A stretch of 64,000 bases of DNA from Acidovorax carolinensis (GTDB lineage Bacteria > Pseudomonadota > Gammaproteobacteria > Burkholderiales > Burkholderiaceae_C): positions 3,217,001-3,281,000 of the forward strand of contig NZ_CP021361.1 of the NCBI RefSeq assembly GCF_002157145.1, written 5' to 3'. The notes below the pieces were generated by a model. It was not told the origin of the DNA. It worked only from the letters and a program-made list of their open reading frames with translations, and searched no databases. The translations under genes were made by a program, and so were the position numbers. Every line of letters begins with the position of its first letter. Position 1 is the stretch's first letter. Below, piece after piece: positions 22,090 to 31,203 of the stretch.

Positions 22090-22779
22090 ATGAGCAACCC
22101 AGAAACATCCGTCGTTTACGGCACCGAAGATCTGCTGATCAGCCTGTGCAACTCGGTCACCCGCGTGCTGAACGTGGCCACGCACAGCCAGATCCACTAT
22201 TCCGGCATGGTGCAGCGCATCAGCAAGACCTGCCTCAAGCCCGACATTGGCTGCTTTGTGCTGTTTGATGGCGGCTTCTCGGGCCTGGTGATCATCAACT
22301 TCTCGGCATCCGCCGCCATGGAGCTGTATCAGAGCTATCTGCTGAACATGGGCATGTCGAAAGACGATCTGGTCACGTCCTACACCTCGGACGAAGTGAG
22401 CAACGTGATGGGCGAACTCATGAACCAGGTGGTGGGCGACTTCACCGGCAAGGTGCGGCGCGAGCTGCAGACCCACATCACCCAGAACCAGCCCAAGATG
22501 CTGGTGCTGAACAAGCAGGTGATGCTGAGCGTGGACGCCAACCTGGACAAGCCCGAGGCCCGGCGCGTGACTTTCTACACCGGCAACAACAACATCTTCT
22601 ATCTGGAACTGGCCATCGACCGCACCGAATTCATCAAACTGTATGACTTCGAGCCGCAGGAAACCCCCGATCCCGACGCACTGATGGCACAGACCCGCGC
22701 AAACGCAGACGCCGAAGTGCCCCTGCCCCCCGTGCCCTCGAGCGACACCGACGAACTGCTCAAGTCACTGGGCATGTAA
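22090..22779 (+). CDS. DUF3334-family protein, 229 aa
   Basis: Cytoplasmic protein of a family of unknown function, distantly like CheX/CheC-type phosphatases. Characteristic sequence: YGTEDLLISLCNSVTRVL, CLKPDIGCFVLFDGGFSGL, and EVSNVMGELMNQVVGDFTGK, the last similar to the CheX/FliM-type conserved helix. The C-terminal 35 residues are acidic and Pro-rich and end in LLKSLGM. A chemotaxis or motility link is inference; no such genes are near. It is divergent from cpdB across 218 bp. Confidence 0.72.
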   Translation: MSNPETSVVYGTEDLLISLCNSVTRVLNVATHSQIHYSGMVQRISKTCLKPDIGCFVLFDGGFSGLVIINFSASAAMELYQSYLLNMGMSKDDLVTSYTSDEVSNVMGELMNQVVGDFTGKVRRELQTHITQNQPKMLVLNKQVMLSVDANLDKPEARRVTFYTGNNNIFYLELAIDRTEFIKLYDFEPQETPDPDALMAQTRANADAEVPLPPVPSSDTDELLKSLGM

Positions 22780-22877
22780 GCCCCAGGGCACGGCGCGCAT
22801 GGTGGCCTTCGCCCGAGCCAACGGCAGGTAACAGAAAACAGTGCAGGCGGGCAGCTAGAATATGCGGCTTCCAGCCC

Positions 22878-22965
22878 GGAGACTTGGGTGAGTGGTTTAA
22901 ACCAGCAGTCTTGAAAACTGCCGACGGGCAACCGTCCGTGAGTTCGAATCTCACAGTCTCCGCCA
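22878..22965 (+). tRNA. tRNA-Ser, anticodon TGA
   Basis: Class II tRNA: acceptor GGAGACT pairs with AGTCTCC, the anticodon stem-loop is GCAGTCTTGAAAACTGC with anticodon TGA (reads UCA), a long variable arm follows, the T arm contains AGTTCGAATCT, and CCA is encoded at 22,963-22,965. A -10-like TAGAAT lies at 22,856-22,861. Confidence 0.97.
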
Positions 22966-23051
22966 CAACCCGGTATTCATGCGGGTTTCAAGGCGTTCGC
23001 CATTGCCCCCCATGACACCCGCCAAAACCCGAACAGGTTGAAGCAGTCGCA

Positions 23052-23082
23052 AAAATGCCCCAGCGATGGGGCTTTGTTGTTT
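23052..23082 (+). terminator. Rho-independent terminator downstream of tRNA-Ser(TGA)
   Basis: GCCCC and GGGGC form a 5-bp stem (23,057-23,072), extended by flanking A/T pairs, followed by TTTGTTGTTT. It lies about 90 bases past the tRNA. A weaker hairpin, AACCCG with CGGGTT, sits closer at 22,967-22,987. Confidence 0.6.
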
Positions 23083-23252
23083 CTGGTCTTTGGCATGCTC
23101 CGCAAGCGAGCCGCGCCAACGCAGGAGCAACAAGAATCCCTGCCGTCGAATGCCATTGCGTTGGGCGGCAAATGACAAGCCCCGGTTTTGACATGCACGC
23201 GTCACAACTTTGTCGCACGATCAGCGGTTGACCTTTCAGATCGCTCCGTCGC

Positions 23253-25610
23253 TTGATCCCCCACAAATTTCGCTCCGTCTTCGCAAAGCGGCTCACCGGC
23301 CCCGTTGGCAGCTCTCAACAATTGCAGTGGATCAGCATTTCGGCGTTGCTGATCGTGCTGGCCTTGATCTGGATACTGACTTGGCAGCGCTTGCGGGCCG
23401 AGGCAGCGCTGCTGGAGAAGAATGCCGATCTTCAGCAACGCAGTCTGGCTGCCATCATTGCGGAAAACTTGGCCCAGGTCGTGGATCGCAGCCGATTGAT
23501 GGCAGTTACCGTGAACCATGCCGCAGACGAAGATCCGTCCAGCGCATCTGCTCGATTGACGTCGATGCTGGCGTCAGACCGCACTTTTTTGAGGCTTGCG
23601 CTGTATGACAGCGCGCTGGATCGACTGAGCTCGTCGTCTCCGTTTGTGGATGGCCCGCAAATCAAGGCATTCCTGCAGCAGGTGGGCAACTCCAAGGATG
23701 ACCTTCTGGCAACAGACTCGGATGTTCAGGTGGGCCCGCTGCTCAAAGAAAACGCTTGGCAAGTTCCGCTCTTGGTATCGGCTCCGAGTGGGCAGCCCCC
23801 GCAATCGGGCTACCTGCTTGCCATGCTGGACCTTGGTTATTTTCTGCAGCTCTACCGCAACATCGACATGGGCGCCACGGGGTCCATCTTTATCCTGGGG
23901 CTGGATGGCATTGAGATCGCCGAGGCGCGCCCAGAAGGACTTTCGTTGAGCCAGCAGCCCCGCCATCTGCCTCAGTTCGCGCCGGTCAATGCCTCCGAGG
24001 GCCTTTGGAGAGGCGTCCTGCCAGGGTCTGAGGGTAAGCAACTGGCGCGCTTTCAGCGGGTAGAGCGTGCGCCCTTCATCGTTGTGGTCAGTCGAGGAAT
24101 ACAGGAGATTCACAGCAGCCATGGCGACAGCAGTTTGCGCGTGTGGGGAATCCTGGGCTCGCTCAGTCTCATCTTGACGGGCGCCGCGTGGGGGCTGGTG
24201 CGCAGCACGCGCCGCCAGCAGACGTTGCTGGAGGCGTTGCGCGCATCCGACGAGGAAAAGCACGGTTTGATCATGCGCCTGGAGAGCGAGAAGTCTCGGG
24301 CAATGACGTTGGCGTCATACGACCACTTGACTGGTTTGCACAACCGGCGCATGTTCAATGAGCTCGTCGCCAGTCATCTGGAAGGGGCTCGGCGCAGCCG
24401 CAAACACTACATGCTGATGTACCTGGACCTTGATCGGTTCAAGCTCATCAACGACTCGCTGGGCCACCATGTCGGCGACAAACTGCTGCACGCCGTCAGC
24501 GAACGCCTTCGCACCAGCGTACGCAGTGCCGATGTGGTCGGTCGCATGGGGGGCGATGAGTTTGCTGTGCTGGTCACCGGCCTCGAGCAGCCCCAAGACA
24601 TGGATGCTCTGGCATCGAAGCTGGTGGCACAACTGAGCCTGCCTTATCCCGATATCGACGGCCATGAGATTCAGGTCAGCCCGAGCGCCGGCATTGCATG
24701 CTTTCCGCGTGACGGGCACGATGTCACGACGCTGTGCCGGCATGCGGATGCCGCGATGTATGAGTCCAAGCGCATGGGGCGGGGGCGGTTCACCTACTAC
24801 GACGCCAGCCTGAACCCTGCGCAAGACCGGGCCATCCAGCTGGAGCGCCAGCTCCCCAAAGCCATCGACAACGACGAGCTGGTGCTTCACTTTCAGCCCA
24901 AGGTGAATCTGGCCAACTATCGCATCTCGGGCATGGAGGCACTGGTGCGATGGCAACACCCCGAATTCGGACTGGTGTATCCCAACGATTTCATCGCCAT
25001 GGCAGAAGAGTCCGGCCTGATCGTTGCGCTGGGAGATTGGGTCATGAAGGCCTGTTGCGCGCAGCAAGCCCGGTGGAAAGCCCAGGGCATACCGCTGGTG
25101 CCTTTGGCGTTCAATGTGTCGCCCATGCAATTGCGCGATGGCAGCCTGGCGACCAAGATCATGCAGCTTTTGCACGACCACGGCTTGAGCCCCGGCGATC
25201 TGGAGCTGGAGATCACCGAAAGTTGCCTGGTCGAACCCATAGGTCAGGCCATCAAGGTTCTGGAGGATCTGCGCAAGCTGGGCATACGCATCGGTCTGGA
25301 CGACTTTGGCAGCGGATTTTCCAGCCTTAGCCAGATACGTGACCTGCCCATCAGCACCATCAAGATTGATCGGTCGTTCATCAACGGAATTCGCAGCAAG
25401 ACGGACGTGGGCGTGATCGTGACATCAATCATCACGCTTGCGCACGGCCTGCAGATGCGCGTGGTCGCTGAAGGCGTCGAACTGATGGACCAGCTGGTGC
25501 AGCTCAAGATGGCCGGATGCGACGAGGTGCAGGGCTACTTCCTGAGCAGACCCGTGCCCAGCGCCGAGGCGCAGAAACTCCTGATCCAGGCCACCATCAT
25601 TCCCTCATGA
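23253..25610 (+). CDS. Membrane GGDEF-EAL protein (c-di-GMP turnover), 785 aa
   Basis: Two transmembrane helices (WISISALLIVLALIWILTW near residue 30; VWGILGSLSLILTGAAWGLV near 295) bracket a periplasmic sensor region of some 245 residues. The GGDEF domain has an intact active site (GRMGGDEFAVL) and inhibitory site RSAD. The EAL domain keeps its catalytic residues: MEALVRW, LEITES, LDDFGSGFSSL, VVAEGVE and QGYFLSRP. So both synthesis and hydrolysis are possible. Start: TTG 23253 is the only candidate before the first helix; a stop lies seven codons upstream. The gene overlaps the PhnD-like gene by ATGA, which suggests a binding protein and receptor pair. Confidence 0.92.
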   Translation: MIPHKFRSVFAKRLTGPVGSSQQLQWISISALLIVLALIWILTWQRLRAEAALLEKNADLQQRSLAAIIAENLAQVVDRSRLMAVTVNHAADEDPSSASARLTSMLASDRTFLRLALYDSALDRLSSSSPFVDGPQIKAFLQQVGNSKDDLLATDSDVQVGPLLKENAWQVPLLVSAPSGQPPQSGYLLAMLDLGYFLQLYRNIDMGATGSIFILGLDGIEIAEARPEGLSLSQQPRHLPQFAPVNASEGLWRGVLPGSEGKQLARFQRVERAPFIVVVSRGIQEIHSSHGDSSLRVWGILGSLSLILTGAAWGLVRSTRRQQTLLEALRASDEEKHGLIMRLESEKSRAMTLASYDHLTGLHNRRMFNELVASHLEGARRSRKHYMLMYLDLDRFKLINDSLGHHVGDKLLHAVSERLRTSVRSADVVGRMGGDEFAVLVTGLEQPQDMDALASKLVAQLSLPYPDIDGHEIQVSPSAGIACFPRDGHDVTTLCRHADAAMYESKRMGRGRFTYYDASLNPAQDRAIQLERQLPKAIDNDELVLHFQPKVNLANYRISGMEALVRWQHPEFGLVYPNDFIAMAEESGLIVALGDWVMKACCAQQARWKAQGIPLVPLAFNVSPMQLRDGSLATKIMQLLHDHGLSPGDLELEITESCLVEPIGQAIKVLEDLRKLGIRIGLDDFGSGFSSLSQIRDLPISTIKIDRSFINGIRSKTDVGVIVTSIITLAHGLQMRVVAEGVELMDQLVQLKMAGCDEVQGYFLSRPVPSAEAQKLLIQATIIPS

Positions 25611-26482
25611 GCAAACTTTCCTTTTTGATCATGCTTGTGGCGGGGCTTCTGGCCCCCTCTCTGGCCGCGGCATCGGATGCCGCTTGTGAGGATCCCCGCA
25701 CGCTGCGCGTCGCGTTGATCCCCAAGACAAATACCCAGAAACAGCTGCAAGAATTCCGACCGCTGCAGGTCGAACTGGAGAGGGCGCTGCAGCGGCCTGT
25801 GGTGGTGGTGGCATCGCCGTCCTATGGCTCCGTCATCGAGGGATTGTTGAGCGATAGCATCGATCTGGCCGAACTGGGCCCGGCAGCCTATGCGATGCTG
25901 ATGGACCGTAACGCCGCCGTGAAGCCGTTTGCCGCTAACTCTGGCCGCGGACCAGCCGGTGCCAACGTGCTCGCGATGTACCGGTCCATTTTGATTGTGC
26001 GGTCCAACCAGGGGATCGCCGGAATCAACGACCTGCGCAACAGGTCACTGAGCCTGACGGACCCGGCAAGCACCTCCGGCAGCCTGGTGCCAAGGCAGTT
26101 CGTCAAGAACAAGACCGGCCAGAGCATCGACAACTACTTCAGCCGCATCTCGTTTGCCGGCTCTCATGACCGCGCCATAGATGCGGTTAGTAAGGGGCTC
26201 GTGGATGCGGGGTTTGTGTCCACCGCACGCTTTGAAGAGGCACTGAAACTGGGGCGCATTGCCCCTGGCGAACTGGCGGTTGTCTGGCAATCGGAGCCCA
26301 TACCGTACGACCCATTCGTGTTGCGCAATCGCCTGTGCAAATCCGTCGTGGAAAAAATTCACCGCGTTTTTTTCAACGCCGCGCCCTTGCGGGCCATGCT
26401 GGAATCCAGGGGCGCCGAGCAATTTGTTCCGGTCACCAACGCTGACTATCAGGTGATCAGGGACCTTTTTTCGGAGCGATGA
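25607..26482 (+). CDS. PhnD-like periplasmic phosphonate/phosphate-type binding protein, 291 aa
   Basis: Signal peptide MSKLSFLIMLVAGLLAPSLA ending near AAASDA. The mature part follows the PhnD/phosphate-phosphonate binding pattern: LRVALIPKTNTQKQLQEF, PSYGSVIEGLLSDSIDLAELGPAAY, RSILIVRSNQGIAGINDL, TDPASTSGSLVPRQF and GLVDAGFVSTARFEEAL. ATG 25607 overlaps the GGDEF-EAL stop. No permease or ATPase genes accompany it, so I infer that it senses a ligand for the upstream c-di-GMP protein and is not part of a transporter. The ligand is unknown. Confidence 0.85.
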   Translation: MSKLSFLIMLVAGLLAPSLAAASDAACEDPRTLRVALIPKTNTQKQLQEFRPLQVELERALQRPVVVVASPSYGSVIEGLLSDSIDLAELGPAAYAMLMDRNAAVKPFAANSGRGPAGANVLAMYRSILIVRSNQGIAGINDLRNRSLSLTDPASTSGSLVPRQFVKNKTGQSIDNYFSRISFAGSHDRAIDAVSKGLVDAGFVSTARFEEALKLGRIAPGELAVVWQSEPIPYDPFVLRNRLCKSVVEKIHRVFFNAAPLRAMLESRGAEQFVPVTNADYQVIRDLFSER

Positions 26483-26508
26483 AACGCCGCGGGCAAGCGC
26501 TCACCTGC

Positions 26509-27534
26509 TCATGCACGAGGGGCGTGCACATGCGGCCGCCATGCATTGACGATCGCCACAAGTGAAAGCATCACCGGCACCTCGACAAGCACGCCGACCA
26601 CCGTGGCCAGGGCAGCGCCCGAGTTGAGCCCAAAAAGCGAAATCGCCACCGCCACCGCCAGCTCAAAGAAGTTGGACGTGCCGATAAGGCAGGCGGGGCC
26701 CGCGACATCGTGGGGCAGCTTGAGCAACTTTGCGCCCCACCAGCTGATGAAAAAGATGCCATAGGTCTGCAACACCAGCGGAATGGCAATCAGCCCAATG
26801 ACTGCGGGTTTCTCGACGATGGTGCCCGCCTGAAAACCGAACAACAGCACCACCGTGGCAATGAGGCCCACGATGGACCAGGGCTTGAGCTGCGCCACGA
26901 AGGCGCCGACCGCCTGCGGGGAGCGCCTGGCCAAGTGGTGACGGGTGGCCATGCCAGCGGCCAGGGGCAGCACCACATACAGCACGGTGGACAACACAAG
27001 GGTTTCCCAGGGAACGGTGACGTTGGTCACGCCCAGCAAAAACGCCGCGATGGGAGCAAACGCCACCACCATCACCAGATCGTTCACCGAGACCTGGACC
27101 AGTGTGTAGTTCGCATCACCCTTGACGAGCTGACTCCACACAAAAACCATGGCGGTGCAAGGCGCAACGCCCAGCAAAATCATGCCGGCGATGTACTCGC
27201 TGGCCGATTGCGGATCCACCCAGGGGGCGAAGAGGTATTTGAAGAACAGGACACCCAGCGCAGCCATGGTGAACGGTTTGATCAGCCAGTTGACTGTCAG
27301 CGTCAGCAGCAACCCTTGCGGTTTCTTGCCCACGTCCTTGATGGCGGCCCAGTCGATCTGGATCATCATCGGATAAATCATCACCCAGATGAACACCGCC
27401 ACGACGAGATTGACCTGCGCAATCTCCAGGCCGGCAACGGCCTGAAAAAGCGCTGGCAGAACCAGCCCCAGCCCCACACCGGCTGCAATACCCAGCGCTA
27501 CCCAAATCGTCAAATACCGTTCAAACAACCCCAT
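26509..27534 (-). CDS. acr3: Arsenite efflux permease, ACR3 family, 341 aa
   Basis: Ten-helix membrane carrier that exports As(III). Typical sequence: [31 protein letters not shown], the conserved cysteine in [15 protein letters not shown] and [23 protein letters not shown] 27534 is preceded by an AGAGGG site; a GTG at 27543 is an alternative. Located 72 bp after arsC in the same direction, probably one operon. The inner-membrane location follows from the hydrophobic profile. Confidence 0.95.
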   Translation of the reverse strand: MGLFERYLTIWVALGIAAGVGLGLVLPALFQAVAGLEIAQVNLVVAVFIWVMIYPMMIQIDWAAIKDVGKKPQGLLLTLTVNWLIKPFTMAALGVLFFKYLFAPWVDPQSASEYIAGMILLGVAPCTAMVFVWSQLVKGDANYTLVQVSVNDLVMVVAFAPIAAFLLGVTNVTVPWETLVLSTVLYVVLPLAAGMATRHHLARRSPQAVGAFVAQLKPWSIVGLIATVVLLFGFQAGTIVEKPAVIGLIAIPLVLQTYGIFFISWWGAKLLKLPHDVAGPACLIGTSNFFELAVAVAISLFGLNSGAALATVVGVLVEVPVMLSLVAIVNAWRPHVHAPRA

Positions 27535-27606
27535 GGCGGACACCCTCTCTCAATGGAAAAAGGCCTGGACTCTACGCAGTCCAGGCCCGGCAAAAATGTG
27601 GACCAC

Positions 27607-28107
27607 TCAGTCTTTGGTTTGCCCAATCTGGACAAGCTCTTTGTGCAACGAAAGCTTGTCGAGCTTTTCAAGCGGCAAACTCAGGAACAGCGCAATGCGG
27701 CGGCTCATCACGATGAAGGCGTCTTTGAATGCCTTGTTCACGGCTTCTTCATCGCCTTCCACCGCTGCCGGGTCCTCGACGCCCCAGTGTGCCGACATCG
27801 GCTGACCCGGCCAGACAGGGCACACCTCCCCCGCCGCCTTATCGCACACCGTCAGCACATAGTCCATGACGGGTGCATCGGGGGTCGCAAACTCATTCCA
27901 GTTCTTGCTTCGCAAACCCTTGGTCGAGAAATGATTTCTTTCCAGCAGTTCGAGCGCATGCGGGTTGACCTGGCCCGCAGGGTGGCTGCCCGCGCTGAAG
28001 GCGCGGAATCTGCCCGCGCCGTTCTGGTTCAGGATCGCCTCGGCGAGGATGCTGCGCGCGCAGTTGTGCGTGCAGATGAAAAGTACGTTGTAGATGCGAT
28101 GGGACAT
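27607..28107 (-). CDS. arsC: Arsenate reductase, low-molecular-weight phosphatase type, 166 aa
   Basis: Reduces As(V) to As(III) for export by the downstream ACR3. The phosphatase-type P-loop appears at the N-terminus as FICTHNCARS (Cys12, Arg18), and the later redox cysteines lie in DYVLTVCDKAAGEVCPVWPG. ATG 28107 (MSHRIYNVLF) has AGTAGG nearby; an in-frame start at 28131 is less likely. Cytoplasmic. A regulator arsR is not within the window. Confidence 0.93.
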   Translation of the reverse strand: MSHRIYNVLFICTHNCARSILAEAILNQNGAGRFRAFSAGSHPAGQVNPHALELLERNHFSTKGLRSKNWNEFATPDAPVMDYVLTVCDKAAGEVCPVWPGQPMSAHWGVEDPAAVEGDEEAVNKAFKDAFIVMSRRIALFLSLPLEKLDKLSLHKELVQIGQTKD

Positions 28108-28250
28108 GTGAATACCTACTTTCAGCAGCAACGGTGGAAGGATTGGGAACGGAAACGATTCGCTGCATTACACGGACCAAGTGGCGTGGTGGCCCTTTCT
28201 TGCGCGACTGCGCGCGCCTCGAACAGGTCGGTTTCATGCATGCGCCATCC

Positions 28251-28394
28251 TCACGCCGCAGCAGGCGCTTGCTTGTCCACCGTCACCGGTAAAGCCAGCG
28301 TGACCAGCCAGCAAATCGCCAGCATCACCGCAGACCCGATGAGGGCGTACAACAACCCGCCCCACTGGTAGAGCAAGCCGGACATCAGGGTGCC
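28251..28394 (-). pseudogene. 3' end of an MFS transporter gene (ArsJ-like), cut by the ICE
   Basis: The last 47 codons of a transporter: GTLMSGLLYQWGGLLYALIG, then SAVMLAICWLVTLALP. This matches the final helices of ArsJ-type organoarsenical exporters, which commonly neighbour arsC. Before the glycine the sequence changes to AAAAAAGTGCCGG and no longer encodes a transporter. The rest of the gene would lie beyond the other end of the integrated element, outside this window. Confidence 0.65.
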
Positions 28395-28615
28395 AAAAAA
28401 GTGCCGGTGTCAAGTCTTGCGTGCAAAGCACGTAAGGCTTGAAACCATATATGGGACAGTAGGTTAGCTCTTTTCGGGGCCGCTTTGCAGAACCACGGCT
28501 TCGTCGGCTAGGAGCCACATAAGAGCGTCGGGGGAGAAAGCCGCATCGCACTGCGTCGTGCTGGATTGCCGAGGAACGGCGGGCCTGTCGCGTCATCATA
28601 GCCCAGGAGGCATAG

Positions 28616-28669
28616 CGGCATCCAGAATGAAGAACGCGCAGCCTGGGGCTGCGCGTTCGATGGATGCCG
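28616..28669. terminator. Long interrupted palindrome after the transfer operon
   Basis: Inner perfect 11-bp stem AACGCGCAGCC with GGCTGCGCGTT (28,633-28,657, loop of 3). Outer 9-bp stem CGGCATCCA with TGGATGCCG (28,616-28,624 and 28,661-28,669). It lies 16 bases past the stop of the last operon gene (minus strand). There is no T-run, so it is either a terminator of another kind, an RNA-stabilising hairpin, or part of the element end. Confidence 0.6.
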
Positions 28670-28685
28670 TTGGTATGCGACGCCA

Positions 28686-28931
28686 TCATGTCGGCTTCGA
28701 TGGCGCGCTCCGGGTCGCCGTGTCCTTCCTGAATCCCCGATCCCCCGCCATGAACGCCTCCAGCATGTGAGGGATCAGCGTCATGGCATCAACCGCCTCG
28801 CCGTAGGTCTGCGCGTGCAGCGCGGCGTAGCGGTCGAGGTCGGCTTTCAAGCTGGCCGGGCAGGCAAAGGTCAGTTTGACGCTTTCGGTCTTGGGCAGCG
28901 GCCCGAGCCGCAGCTTCTTGGTCGTGCTCAT
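28686..28931 (-). CDS. DUF2274 family small protein, 81 aa
   Basis: Last gene of the transfer operon. Sequence features: LRLGPLPKTESVKLTFACP, then ADLDRYAALHAQTYGE and ALIPHMLEAFMAGDRGF-like (LIPHMLEAFMAGD). This resembles a ribbon-helix-helix-like DUF2274 protein, regularly found behind trbI in Tn4371-type elements. Function is unknown; a regulatory role is possible. It overlaps the trbI stop by 4 bases (ATGA). Confidence 0.8.
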   Translation of the reverse strand: MSTTKKLRLGPLPKTESVKLTFACPASLKADLDRYAALHAQTYGEAVDAMTLIPHMLEAFMAGDRGFRKDTATRSAPSKPT

Positions 28932-30196
28932 TGCGAAGCTCCCCGATTGAAGAACAGCGGCTGGTACGGCCGCAGCACCAGATCCCGGTTGACGATGATT
29001 CGCACGGGCAGGCCAGGCCGCTCGGTCAGCGTCGGCTGGATGTTCATGTTGCGTCGGGTGATCTCCTGGCCGACCTGATTGATGCTGTCCTGGGCGCTGT
29101 CACGCCCGGCGATCACGATGCGGTTGCCGTCCTGGCGGTTCTCCGGCGCAGCCAGTTCTGCGCCGACGCCCAGCAGCGTCGTCAGCACCGCACCGGCAAA
29201 GATGCGGTTCCAGTGCCAGTCCACGTCGTCCTCCAAGCCCGCGTAGCCGGCCGGGTCGGTGCCCACTAGGTTGTCGAGCGTCAGCGAGGACGTGTCGGGC
29301 AAGATGATCCGGTTCCACACCACTTGCACGCGGCTCTGCCCGTAGCTCACCTGGCTGTTGTAACGGCCGAGGATGCGCGAACCCTGCGGAATCAGCAGGA
29401 ACTTGCCCGTGGCCGTGTCATAGACCGGCTCCGTCACGGTGCCGATCACGTCGCCCGGCAAGTCCGACTTGATGCCTGTCACCAGCGCGCCGGCGATCAC
29501 CGTTCCGGCCATCACTTGATAAGGGGACGCGGGCAGCGCCAGATTGCCGGAATTGCGGGTTTCCGTAGAACCGGCTTTCAGGAACGCCTCTTTCTGGTCT
29601 TGCCGGTTCTGCGCGGCGGTCGGGTCGGCAGGCTGGGCCGCCGTCGAGGCCGGCCCAGCAGCAAGCGGGTCGAAGGCCGCGAGCGTGTTTGCCGCGCCAA
29701 GCGCACCCGGCGCTGCCTGCGCTACCGTGGCGGCACCTTGGCCACCCGAGCGGAAGAACACCGACGAAGCCGCCGCCGCATCGGCCTCCTTGCGCAAAGC
29801 ATCTTCGGGGTTGTGGCCCGGCGGCGCATACGCCGGCGTCACCGGCTGCTGCGAGTTCACAATGGCTGGGCCGAGATCACCCGGCAGCGGCGGCCCCAGC
29901 TCGGGCACTTTCGGCGGCAGCTTCGAGTAGTCGGCCGGCAGGCCATCCAGTCCTTCGGACTTTGAGACGCGATCGACGTTGTAAAGCTCGGTCTGCTCGT
30001 TGGTACCACGCCGCTGCGGTTGCAGCGACCAGATCGTGGCCCCGAGCACGGCGACCGACAGGCCGCCGACGAGGATGGCCAGCGTGCGCCGGTTCAAGCG
30101 CGTGACCGGGCGCGGCTGGGCACGCAGCGCCACCGCCTCGGGCGCCATCTTGCCCGCCTGTGGCGTGGCAAGGTCGGGAGCGTCGTCTTGGCTCAT
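28928..30196 (-). CDS. trbI: Conjugal transfer protein TrbI (VirB10-like), 422 aa
   Basis: Channel scaffold of the type IV secretion system that spans inner membrane to outer membrane. A short cytoplasmic N-terminus precedes the single transmembrane helix (TLAILVGGLSVAVLGATIW, residues about 38-56). A Pro/Ala-rich periplasmic linker follows, then the C-terminal VirB10 domain: SPYQVMAGTVIAGALVTGI, YDTATGKFLLIPQGSRILG and LDNLVGTDPAGYAGL. Its start lies 2 bases after the trbG stop. Confidence 0.95.
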   Translation of the reverse strand: MSQDDAPDLATPQAGKMAPEAVALRAQPRPVTRLNRRTLAILVGGLSVAVLGATIWSLQPQRRGTNEQTELYNVDRVSKSEGLDGLPADYSKLPPKVPELGPPLPGDLGPAIVNSQQPVTPAYAPPGHNPEDALRKEADAAAASSVFFRSGGQGAATVAQAAPGALGAANTLAAFDPLAAGPASTAAQPADPTAAQNRQDQKEAFLKAGSTETRNSGNLALPASPYQVMAGTVIAGALVTGIKSDLPGDVIGTVTEPVYDTATGKFLLIPQGSRILGRYNSQVSYGQSRVQVVWNRIILPDTSSLTLDNLVGTDPAGYAGLEDDVDWHWNRIFAGAVLTTLLGVGAELAAPENRQDGNRIVIAGRDSAQDSINQVGQEITRRNMNIQPTLTERPGLPVRIIVNRDLVLRPYQPLFFNRGASQ

Positions 30197-30198
30197 GG

Positions 30199-31203
30199 TC
30201 AGTTCCTCCGCGCAACGCCGTCCGTGCGCTCAATTCGCACCACGTCGCCCTTGTCTCCGCCCAGGCGGAGTTCGGCGGCGCCAAACAGCCGATCCACGAT
30301 GTAGTACGGTGAGCGGAAGCGATAGTTGACCAGTTGCCCGTCGCCTTCCGGCCCGATCACGAACAGCGGCGGCAGCTCGCCTTGCGCGATGCCGGCGGGG
30401 AACTGGATATAGACTTTCTGCCCGTCGTCGAACGCGCGCAGCGGCTTCCACGGCGGGTTGCTACCGCTGATCGCGTAGCGGAAGCGCAGGTTCTCCAACG
30501 ACAGCCCGGTATCGACCGGCGCGGCAGCGCTGGCCGCCTGCGCCTGGCGCTGCAAGGCCAGCATCCGGTCGCGTGGGTACTCCCACGACACGGATGCCAT
30601 CCACGTCTTTTCCGTCGAAGCCAGCTCCAGCAGATAGGTGCGGCGGCTGGTCGTGATGACGAGATTGGTCTTCAGGCCCGAGCGGATCGGCTTGACCAAG
30701 ACATTCACGCGCAGCTCGACACCGCTGCCGCTGGACGTATCGCCCACGATCCAGCGCACGGTATCACCAGCGGCCACCGTCACCAGCTCCTCGCCCGGCT
30801 GGAGCGAAATCACGGTCACGCGGCCCACGGCTGCATAGACTTGGTAGAGCGCGCCATCGGTGAACGGCCACACCTGAATCGCGTTGACGTATCCCTCGCG
30901 CGTGGGTGCGACGCGCGCCTCGGCATTGGCCCGTGAGACGCGCACCTTCTCGTCGGCTGGCTCCGGCGTGGGCTTGGCGTCCTCGGCTTCGGGCAATGGC
31001 TTCAACTGCGCCGGCATCGGCAGCACCTCGGGCACCGCCACCACCTCCACCGGAGCGGGTGGCTCGGGTAGCGGCTGGGCCTGCACCGGCTCATCGAGCG
31101 AGATGGTCGGCGGTGGCTTGCCCTGCGTGGCGCAGCCCGTGGAAAGAGCAGTAGATGCAAGCAGGATCACCGGCAAAGCGGATTTACGGAAAAGATCATT
31201 CAT
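30199..31203 (-). CDS. trbG: Conjugal transfer protein TrbG (VirB9-like), 334 aa
   Basis: Outer-membrane-ring protein of the mating channel. A lipoprotein-like signal (LPVILLASTALSTGCATQG) is followed by a Pro-rich stretch, then the VirB9 domain with VYAAVGRVTVISLQPGEEL, TSRRTYLLELAS and the C-terminal RFRYAISG and GDKGDVVRIERT. ATG 31203 overlaps the trbF stop (ATGA). The much longer open frame to 32,043 is an out-of-frame read of trbF. Confidence 0.94.
   Translation of the reverse strand: MNDLFRKSALPVILLASTALSTGCATQGKPPPTISLDEPVQAQPLPEPPAPVEVVAVPEVLPMPAQLKPLPEAEDAKPTPEPADEKVRVSRANAEARVAPTREGYVNAIQVWPFTDGALYQVYAAVGRVTVISLQPGEELVTVAAGDTVRWIVGDTSSGSGVELRVNVLVKPIRSGLKTNLVITTSRRTYLLELASTEKTWMASVSWEYPRDRMLALQRQAQAASAAAPVDTGLSLENLRFRYAISGSNPPWKPLRAFDDGQKVYIQFPAGIAQGELPPLFVIGPEGDGQLVNYRFRSPYYIVDRLFGAAELRLGGDKGDVVRIERTDGVARRN

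Noticed and set aside
26710..28371. 553-codon plus-strand frame
   Set aside because: Runs antisense through acr3 and arsC, which are clear genes; the translation is His/Gln/Arg-rich without any domain.
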